A stretch of DNA of 26,848 bases from an uncultured Collinsella sp. (GTDB lineage: Bacteria > Actinomycetota > Coriobacteriia > Coriobacteriales > Coriobacteriaceae), in the NCBI GenBank assembly GCA_900539035.1, contig UQAU01000025.1:1-26848 (forward strand), written 5' to 3'. The position numbers and the translations under genes are program-made. Within the stretch, counting starts at the first letter, position 1, and each line of letters begins with the position of its first letter. Shown here piece by piece: positions 20,758 to 26,848 of the stretch. The notes below the pieces were generated by a model. The model was not told where the DNA came from, searched no databases, and worked only from the letters and a program-made list of their open reading frames with translations.

Positions 20758-22398
20758 ATGATCGAAATCACCCAAGTCAACGCTTCGCTCGATGAAGCCG
20801 GCGATGAAAATGCCTGCCTCATTGTTGGCAAGCGAGTCGCCAAGCGCGTCCTACGTTGCAAGGACTCCGAGATCAAATCCATCGAGCTCCACCGCAAGTC
20901 AATCGACGCTCGCAAAAAACGAGACGTCCATTTTATCCTGAGCTTTCGTGTTGAGCTGACTAGTCCCCACCTCGAGCGAGAAGCGGTCGACGGCGTTTCC
21001 GAGCGTGACCGCTCGCGCGTACGCACGATAGAAGACGATGGGCCTTCATTCCCCTCCCTCGTCTCCGACGCACCTCAAGAACGCCCTGTCGTTGTCGGCG
21101 CCGGATGCGCCGGCCTTTTCGCTGCGCTTACGCTCGCCGAAGCAGGTCTTAAGCCCTTGCTCATCGAGCGCGGCGACCCGGCATTTCGCCGCTCGCAGGC
21201 GATCGACCTCTTTCTAAAGGAGCGCATCCTCGACCCCGAGAGCAATATTCAGTTTGGTCTGGGCGGCGCGGGGACCTTCTCGGACGGCAAGCTCAATACG
21301 GGAACAAAAAATCCCGTCCATCGCCTTATCCTCGAAACCTTCGTCGAGGCGGGTGCGCCCCGCGATATTCTGTGGGATGCCAAGCCACACATTGGCTCCG
21401 ACATCCTTCCCACGGTTGTCACCGCTATATCCCAGCGCATCGAGCAGCTCGGAGGTGTCGTCCGTTATCGAACAAAGCTCGTCGACATTCACATCGACGC
21501 GTCTGGCGCCATTACCGGTATTGATGTTCAATCGTCCCAAGACGCCGCTTACGAGCCAATCGAGACAAAGCACCTCATCCTCGCCTGCGGGCATTCTGCT
21601 CGCGATATTTTTGAGCTCCTTAAGGACCACAACGTGGCCCTCGCACAAAAGACCTTTGCCATGGGCGTTCGCATCGAGCATCTGCAGCGCGACATCGACC
21701 GAGCCCAATATGGAGCCTTGGCGGGACATCCTGCCCTCGGAGCAGCCCCCTACAAGCTCGTCGCCCATCTTCCCAACGGCCGCAGCGTGTTCTCGTTTTG
21801 CATGTGCCCCGGCGGGCAGGTTGTCGCCGCCTCTTCCGAGCAGGGCCACCTGTGCGTCAACGGCGCCAGCCTCAATGCCCGCGACGGACGCAACGCAAAC
21901 GCCGCCCTGCTCGTTAACGTCACGCCTGAGGACCTTCCCAACGATGACCCGCTCGCCGGCATCGAGCTCCAGCGTGTCTGCGAGGCGGCCGCCTATCGCC
22001 TGGGCGGTTTCAACTGGAACGCACCGGCACAACTCGTCGGAGATTTCCTCGCAGGACGCGCCAGCAAGGCGCCCGGAAAGGTAAAGCCCACCTATCCGCT
22101 TGGTGTGACCTGGACGGCAATTGACGAAGCCCTACCGCAGCATATCGTCGAGTCGCTCCGCCTGGGACTTCCCCTACTCGGAAAAAAGCTACGAGGCTAC
22201 GACCGTCCCGATGCCGTTCTTACCGGCGTGGAGACTCGTTCGAGCTCACCGGTCACTGTCACCCGAGACCGAACGTGCCATGCCGTGTCGACCCCGGGCC
22301 TCTACCCTTGTGGTGAGGGAGCTGGATATGCCGGCGGCATCATGAGCGCGGCCACCGACGGCATCCGTTGTGCTGAAGCCCTGATCGCAGACCTCTAA
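20758..22398 (+). CDS. FAD-dependent dehydrogenase, COG2509 type, function unknown
   Basis: A 546-residue protein. Residues 1-105 form a separate N-terminal domain rich in basic and acidic residues (LIVGKRVAKRVLRCKDSEIKS) typical of this uncharacterised family. The FAD-binding Rossmann motif VVVGAGCAGLFAALTLAEAG lies at 111-130, FGLGGAGTFSDGKLNT follows, LACGHSARDIFELL marks a second conserved block, and CEGAGYAGGIMSAATDG is the C-terminal FAD signature. ATG 20758 has AAGGAG 6 bases upstream; the frame opens further only through the terminator. It ends at a strong bidirectional terminator. No reaction is assigned; NAD(P)-linked redox chemistry is inferred from the fold. Confidence 0.88.
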   Translation: MIEITQVNASLDEAGDENACLIVGKRVAKRVLRCKDSEIKSIELHRKSIDARKKRDVHFILSFRVELTSPHLEREAVDGVSERDRSRVRTIEDDGPSFPSLVSDAPQERPVVVGAGCAGLFAALTLAEAGLKPLLIERGDPAFRRSQAIDLFLKERILDPESNIQFGLGGAGTFSDGKLNTGTKNPVHRLILETFVEAGAPRDILWDAKPHIGSDILPTVVTAISQRIEQLGGVVRYRTKLVDIHIDASGAITGIDVQSSQDAAYEPIETKHLILACGHSARDIFELLKDHNVALAQKTFAMGVRIEHLQRDIDRAQYGALAGHPALGAAPYKLVAHLPNGRSVFSFCMCPGGQVVAASSEQGHLCVNGASLNARDGRNANAALLVNVTPEDLPNDDPLAGIELQRVCEAAAYRLGGFNWNAPAQLVGDFLAGRASKAPGKVKPTYPLGVTWTAIDEALPQHIVESLRLGLPLLGKKLRGYDRPDAVLTGVETRSSSPVTVTRDRTCHAVSTPGLYPCGEGAGYAGGIMSAATDGIRCAEALIADL

Positions 22399-22427
22399 CG
22401 CACGAATTCCAGCGCGCAAAAGACATA

Positions 22428-22457
22428 GGCCCCGAGCTCCACAGGGAACTCGGGGCC
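22428..22457. terminator. Bidirectional terminator between convergent genes
   Basis: GGCCCCGAGCTCC and GGAACTCGGGGCC form a 13-position stem with one mismatch and a 4-base loop. TGTTCGCTATTTCTT follows on the plus strand and TATGTCTTTTG on the minus strand. It lies between the stop of the COG2509-type gene and the stop of uvrB, which run toward each other. Confidence 0.8.
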
Positions 22458-22463
22458 TGTTCG

Positions 22464-24704
22464 CTATTTCTTAAACCGTGCACCCTGGCGTTTTCTGCCC
22501 GATGCGAACGTGGAACCCTTGCGGGCCTGCGAACGTAAGCGCTCGATCGTCTCGTCCTCAGACGCACCCTCGAGCATCGCCCGAATCTGAACGACGGCAT
22601 CGCGCAGGCGCGCCGCCTCCTCAAAGTCCATGGCGGCAGAAGCGTTACGCATGTCCTCTTCCATGGTTTCGACAATCCGCACAAGCTCGTCATGCGGCAG
22701 TTTTTCCAACTGCTCCGCAAGTGTCTGCTCGGGCGCCACCGTTTCCGGCACGCCGCCCTCACCCGACTCATCGGGCGTATAGAATGCGCCATGGCCAAGA
22801 GAGTCGCCCTTCGAGCGCCCCTTGGAACCCACGGTTTTTTCGGCCTCGGCAATAAAACTTGAGATGTCGTTGATGGCCTTGCGCACTGTTTTGGGCACAA
22901 TGCCATGCTCTTCGTTATATGCCATCTGAATCTCACGACGGCGCCGCGTCTCCTCGATGGCCTCTTTCATCGAATCGGTCACAACGTCTGCATACATGAT
23001 GACTTCGCCATCGGCGTTACGGGCCGCACGGCCAATCGTCTGAATCAGCGAACGGCGGTTGCGCAAGAAGCCTTCCTTATCGGCATCGAGAATTGCCACC
23101 AGTGAGACCTCGGGGAGATCCAAACCCTCGCGAAGCAGGTTGATGCCAACGAGAACATCGATCTTGCCCTCGCGCAGCGTTCGCAGGATCTCGACACGGT
23201 CCATTGTCGCCGTATCAGAGTGCATGTAATTGACCTTAATGCCCGCGTCGAGCAGATGGTCGGTCAGGTCCTCGGCCATGCGCTTGGTCAACGTGGTCAC
23301 CAGCACGCGCTCCTTGCGGGCAACACGCTCGCGAATCTCGTCCTCAAGATCGTCAATCTGCCCACGAACCGGACGCACATCGATCTTGGGATCGAGCAGG
23401 CCGGTCGGACGAATAATCTGCTCCACGTCGTTTTGGCTCACCCGCAGCTCGTAGTCGCCCGGCGTGGCCGAAACATAGATAAACTGGGGTATCCTTGCCT
23501 CAAACTCATCGAAACGAAGCGGGCGGTTATCGAGCGCCGAGGGCAGGCGAAAACCGTGTTCCACCAGCGTCACCTTACGCGAGCGGTCACCTTCGTGCAT
23601 ACCGCGAATCTGCGGCACCGTCACATGGCTCTCATCGATGATGCAGAGCATATCCTTAGGAAAGTAATCGATTAGGGTAAACGGCGGCTCACCCGGCTTG
23701 CGACCGTCCAGATGACGCGAGTAGTTCTCGATGCCGTTGCAAAAGCCCATCGTCTCGAGCATCTCAAGATCATAATCGGTGCGCTGCTGCAGACGCTGCG
23801 CCTCGAGCAACTTGTCGGTCGCCTTGAGCTCCGCGACGCGCTTCTCGCACTCTTCGCTGATCGATTTCAGAGCCGCCTTGACCTTCGGCTTCTCGGTCAC
23901 GTAGTGCGATGCCGGCCATACGGGGATGGCCTCGTACTCACGAAGCATCTCACCGGTGACCTCATCGATCTCGGCAATCAGCTCGACCTCGTCGCCAAAG
24001 AACTCAAACCGCAACGGATGCTCGGCATAAGGCGGATACACGTCGACAACATCGCCGCGCACGCGGAACGTGCCACGTGCCAGGTCATAGTCATTGCGAT
24101 CATATTGAATGTCGATAAGCGCATGGATAAAGTCATCGCGCTCGAGCGGCACCTTCTTGTCGACGTTTGGAGCCAGACCCGCATAGTCCTCAGGAGAGCC
24201 AATGCCATAGATACACGAGACCGATGCGACAACGATCACATCACGTCGAGAGAGCAGTGACGCGGTCGCCTGATGGCGCAGCATCTCGACCTCTTCGTTA
24301 ATAGAGGAGTCTTTCTCGATATATGTATCGCTTTGCGGCACATACGCCTCGGGCTGATAGTAGTCGTAGTACGAGACAAAGTAGACCACAGCGTTATTGG
24401 GAAAGAACTCTTTGAGCTCGCTCGCAAGCTGAGCGGCGAGCGTTTTATTCGGAGCCATGACCAGCGTCGGCTTTCCCAGGGCCTCAATAGTCTTTGCCAT
24501 CGTGAAGGTCTTGCCCGAACCAGTCACACCCAGCAAAACCTGATAGCGGTCTCCGTCCCTCACGCCCTGCACAAGCGACTCAATGGCCTTAGGCTGGGAA
24601 CCGGCAGGCTCATAGGGAGAGACGACTTCAAACGGCACCTCAGCGCCCTCAACGCCAAAGCGCTTAAGTTCACCACCAACACGTTCTACTTCAAATTCCG
24701 CCAT
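22464..24704 (-). CDS. uvrB: UvrABC system protein B (excision repair helicase-like subunit)
   Basis: A 746-residue protein that verifies damage after UvrA loading and recruits UvrC. Walker A is GVTGSGKT (59-66), the beta-hairpin YYDYYQPEAYVPQSDTYIEKD spans about 112-132, the DEAD-type box is DESH (357-360), and the C-terminal UVR motif (MDFEEAARLRDAVVQIRAML) lies near 692-711. Compared with the 673-residue E. coli protein, there is an extra Gly/Ser/Pro-rich linker of about 45 residues between the helicase core and the UVR motif and a basic C-terminal tail (GRKRQGARFKK). ATG 24704 has TTAGGAG 5 bases upstream. Third gene of a coaE-transglycosylase-uvrB run, 51 bases after the previous stop. 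Confidence 0.97.
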   Translation of the reverse strand: MAEFEVERVGGELKRFGVEGAEVPFEVVSPYEPAGSQPKAIESLVQGVRDGDRYQVLLGVTGSGKTFTMAKTIEALGKPTLVMAPNKTLAAQLASELKEFFPNNAVVYFVSYYDYYQPEAYVPQSDTYIEKDSSINEEVEMLRHQATASLLSRRDVIVVASVSCIYGIGSPEDYAGLAPNVDKKVPLERDDFIHALIDIQYDRNDYDLARGTFRVRGDVVDVYPPYAEHPLRFEFFGDEVELIAEIDEVTGEMLREYEAIPVWPASHYVTEKPKVKAALKSISEECEKRVAELKATDKLLEAQRLQQRTDYDLEMLETMGFCNGIENYSRHLDGRKPGEPPFTLIDYFPKDMLCIIDESHVTVPQIRGMHEGDRSRKVTLVEHGFRLPSALDNRPLRFDEFEARIPQFIYVSATPGDYELRVSQNDVEQIIRPTGLLDPKIDVRPVRGQIDDLEDEIRERVARKERVLVTTLTKRMAEDLTDHLLDAGIKVNYMHSDTATMDRVEILRTLREGKIDVLVGINLLREGLDLPEVSLVAILDADKEGFLRNRRSLIQTIGRAARNADGEVIMYADVVTDSMKEAIEETRRRREIQMAYNEEHGIVPKTVRKAINDISSFIAEAEKTVGSKGRSKGDSLGHGAFYTPDESGEGGVPETVAPEQTLAEQLEKLPHDELVRIVETMEEDMRNASAAMDFEEAARLRDAVVQIRAMLEGASEDETIERLRSQARKGSTFASGRKRQGARFKK

Positions 24705-24755
24705 GGATACTCCTAACTCATACATCTGCAGTATACGCAGGCGGTGGGCTTAGTC

Positions 24756-25337
24756 CTATACGAACCGATCGGGATAGAGAGTCTTATATCGAACCCAGGC
24801 ATTATTGACGCGAATCAGATAAGCCTGAGTTTCAGGGAAGGTAATCGCATTATGGAGTGACGTGTTCTGCTGCGCCCATCCGTCGACATTGCCCATACCG
24901 GCGTTATAGGCGGCGATGGCACTATCCGTCGACCCGTTGAAATAGGTGAGAAGATACGAGAGGTATGCGCAGCCAAACTCGATATTCGTAGCCGGATCGT
25001 TAAGATTGTCGGCCGAATACTCCCCTCCGTCGACAAGGCCCTTGGCGATCATATCCTGGGCAGTCTCGGGCATCAGCTGCATCAATCCCTGAGCACCCTG
25101 ATTCGACTCGGCCTCGGGGTCCCAATTCGATTCCGACTTAATGACAGCGCACACCAGATACGGATCCAAATTATGCGAAATACTGGATTGCTTTACATAC
25201 GCCTCGTAGTCAATCGGATACAGCGGCTTAAAGAAAGCGGCAGGGGCACACGAGTAGACGAGCGAAATAACGCCGAAGACGAACACAACGGCAAGTGGCG
25301 CCACGCGATACCACGTAAAGAAACGTGCCTTAGGCAT
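24756..25337 (-). CDS. Membrane-anchored lytic transglycosylase (SLT domain)
   Basis: A 193-residue murein-cleaving enzyme of the Slt70/MltE-like fold. Residues 11-29 form a single hydrophobic signal-anchor, so the catalytic domain should face outward. The SLT motifs are complete: catalytic Glu69 in IKSESNWDP, then GAQGLMQLMP (81-90), then a conserved AAYNAGMGNVDGW around 143-155. The ATG overlaps the end of coaE by 8 bases with GGAGGAGG upstream, so the genes are coupled. VYSC at 27-30 resembles a lipobox, but tyrosine at -2 makes lipidation doubtful. It would trim or space peptidoglycan; pairing with coaE is a recurrent layout in Gram-positive genomes. Confidence 0.92.
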   Translation of the reverse strand: MPKARFFTWYRVAPLAVVFVFGVISLVYSCAPAAFFKPLYPIDYEAYVKQSSISHNLDPYLVCAVIKSESNWDPEAESNQGAQGLMQLMPETAQDMIAKGLVDGGEYSADNLNDPATNIEFGCAYLSYLLTYFNGSTDSAIAAYNAGMGNVDGWAQQNTSLHNAITFPETQAYLIRVNNAWVRYKTLYPDRFV

Positions 25338-25971
25338 CGGCCTCCTCCTTATCCGGAGTATCTATAAACCCGTGGCATGCAAGCCATGAGTCAAGCTGCT
25401 CAAAGAGCGAATTATCAGCTGCCGAATTATCAATCACCGTTGTAGCGAGATTGCACAGCGCAGACTCATCGGGCTGGCAAACAGAACGGGCATCGAAATC
25501 AGATGGCTCCATGCCACGTTGAATAGCGCGCTCGCGACGAACTGACAAAGGGGCGCTAATGACCAGAATTTCATCAGCCAAGCCAAATGCATCCTCAAAA
25601 CCAGTCGGAGCAGAAACCTCGACCACCGCAAAGGGGTAACGGGGAGATGAAACCGTACAACAAACCGGATCGAGAATCCTAAGCGAAAGCTGTTCAATGA
25701 GAACGGGATGCACGATGCCATTAAGCCGTGCGACCGAATCAGGAGAAGCGAAAACTCGAGAAGCGAGGATGCTGCGGCGAATGCCGCCTTCCTCATCCAA
25801 AATGTCCCAACCGAATTCATCCGCGAGTGCATTGACGATATCAGAGCCCGGCACATACAGCGATTTTGCAAGCTCATCCAGATCAATTAGCATAGCGCCA
25901 CGAGATTCGAAATAGCGGCAGGCAGTCGACTTACCCGAAGCAATATTGCCCAAGACAAATACGGTAAACAT
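25330..25971 (-). CDS. coaE: Dephospho-CoA kinase
   Basis: A 213-residue kinase that phosphorylates the 3'-hydroxyl of dephospho-CoA in the last step of CoA synthesis. The P-loop GNIASGKST is at 8-16, LIDLDELAKSLYVPG (about 28-42) matches the family DAD region, and FGWDIL and RLNGIVHPVL follow. The lid arginines appear in LSVRRERAIQRG. ATG 25971 has GGGAGGG 4 bases upstream; a TTG one codon earlier is less likely. It heads the coaE-transglycosylase-uvrB operon, about 190 bases downstream of the 5S rRNA gene but behind a strong terminator. Confidence 0.93.
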   Translation of the reverse strand: MFTVFVLGNIASGKSTACRYFESRGAMLIDLDELAKSLYVPGSDIVNALADEFGWDILDEEGGIRRSILASRVFASPDSVARLNGIVHPVLIEQLSLRILDPVCCTVSSPRYPFAVVEVSAPTGFEDAFGLADEILVISAPLSVRRERAIQRGMEPSDFDARSVCQPDESALCNLATTVIDNSAADNSLFEQLDSWLACHGFIDTPDKEEADA

Positions 25972-25999
25972 CAAGCCCTCCCTAACGCCAATGCGACTA

Positions 26000-26030
26000 A
26001 TTATCGCTCAAATACACTAGAAGGACTCAA
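26000..26030 (-). promoter_or_regulatory. Candidate promoter of coaE operon
   Basis: On the minus strand GATAAT (26005-26000; 5 of 6) lies 19 bases from TTGAGT (26030-26025; 4 of 6). A better -35, TTGACT at 26041-26036, is too far away. Transcription would start near 25993 with a leader of about 22 bases. Confidence 0.35.
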
Positions 26031-26097
26031 AATACAGTCAAACAGTAAGAGCGCATACGGGGGAACTAGGTCCCAAAGTACAACGTGTATACAACGC

Positions 26098-26129
26098 AAA
26101 AAAGGGGGAGGCCGCGAGGCCTCCCCCTT
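26098..26129 (-). terminator. Intrinsic terminator of the rRNA operon
   Basis: On the minus strand AAGGGGGAGGCC, a 4-base loop (TCGC) and GGCCTCCCCCTT form a perfect 12-bp stem, running into TTTTTT and then GCG. It lies 35 bases after the 5S gene. Confidence 0.93.
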
Positions 26130-26163
26130 CTCAGTTCAAGCGTACGGCTCGGTGCCGTCCACC

Positions 26164-26280
26164 GGTCAGCGGCGCCCTGGCCTCCCACGGGCTGACCCCG
26201 CAGTACTCTCGGCGCGATGGGGCTTAGCTTCCGGGTTCGGAACGGGACCGGGCGTGCCCCCCATGCTCTGGCCGCTGACC
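26164..26280 (-). rRNA. rrf: 5S ribosomal RNA
   Basis: The minus strand reads as a complete 5S rRNA of about 117 bases: a terminal helix (GGTCAGCGGC with its complement), the conserved CCCGTTCCGAACCCGGAAG loop region, AGCTAAGCCCCATCGCGCCG, and GAGTACTGCGGGG. The exact ends are set by the terminal helix and may be off by a few bases because the pairing continues into the flanks. Confidence 0.95.
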
Positions 26281-26434
26281 GGTGGGCGGCGCCCACCGTT
26301 CTCGGTGTCCTGGGTCTCACTTTACACGTGCCCTGGGGGCCGCATGGCGCATAGGGGAGATTCGACTCGGGGGCATCCTCGTGCCCGGACCGCGCATGAG
26401 CGCTGGGTCCCGCGGGCCGCGAGGTGCGGTTCCG
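26281..26434 (-). other. 23S-5S rRNA spacer
   Basis: This 154-base GC-rich spacer holds no tRNA. Its 5S-proximal end (26281-26293) extends the 5S terminal helix with the bases at 26151-26163. A short hairpin, GGGCAC-GAGGAT-GCCC on the minus strand, is also present. Confidence 0.7.

Positions 26435-26848
<414 letters not shown>

Noticed and set aside
26281..26434. tRNA in the 23S-5S spacer
   Set aside because: No cloverleaf, no GGTTCGAATCC-like T-arm and no acceptor stem could be built on the minus strand.

Overview
The window looks like a stretch of chromosome from a high-GC Gram-positive anaerobe of the Actinomycetota, class Coriobacteriia, most likely Collinsella or a close relative. This is an inference from GC-rich coding, the transporter architecture, the actinobacterial-type repair and envelope genes, and the overall gene content; no marker gene was compared with a database. 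The right edge lies inside a 23S rRNA gene. The left edge begins with about 70 bases of G and C homopolymer that look artificial.

Left region (about 1 to 8.6 kb, all minus strand): a seven-gene operon read from right to left. It encodes a Tat-type lipoprotein solute-binding protein, a Dpp/Opp-type permease, a fused permease-ATPase, a second ATPase, an acetyl-xylan-esterase-family (AXE1) hydrolase, a second AXE1-like protein that has lost its catalytic serine, and a class I aldolase of the dihydrodipicolinate synthase / N-acetylneuraminate lyase superfamily. Together they suggest import of an acylated (O-acetylated) small molecule, deacylation in the cytoplasm, and retro-aldol cleavage giving pyruvate. 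The 363-bp region in front of the operon and the 157-bp spacer behind the binding-protein gene are both rich in inverted repeats.

Middle region (8.9 to 16.1 kb, minus strand): ybaK, murJ and uvrC are tightly packed, and uvrA lies upstream in its own unit, separated by a spacer with a perfect 10-bp hairpin. Plus-strand region (16.3 to 22.4 kb): a lipoteichoic-acid-synthase-family phosphoglycerol transferase, then mrp (Fe-S cluster carrier) overlapping in expression with an HI0933-type flavoprotein, then a COG2509-type FAD dehydrogenase with its own promoter-like box and terminator hairpin. A strong bidirectional terminator separates these from the minus-strand operon coaE, lytic transglycosylase, uvrB (22.4 to 26.0 kb). 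All three Uvr(A)BC excision-repair genes therefore lie within 16 kb but in three separate transcription units.

Right edge (26.1 to 26.8 kb, minus strand): the 3' end of a 23S rRNA gene, a tRNA-free spacer, a 5S rRNA gene in a long precursor stem, and a textbook intrinsic terminator. No insertion sequence, CRISPR array, prophage gene, tRNA or replication origin was seen. The part that best deserves follow-up is the left operon: the active/inactive esterase pair, an aldolase lacking the DapA-specific arginine, and the palindrome-rich control region.
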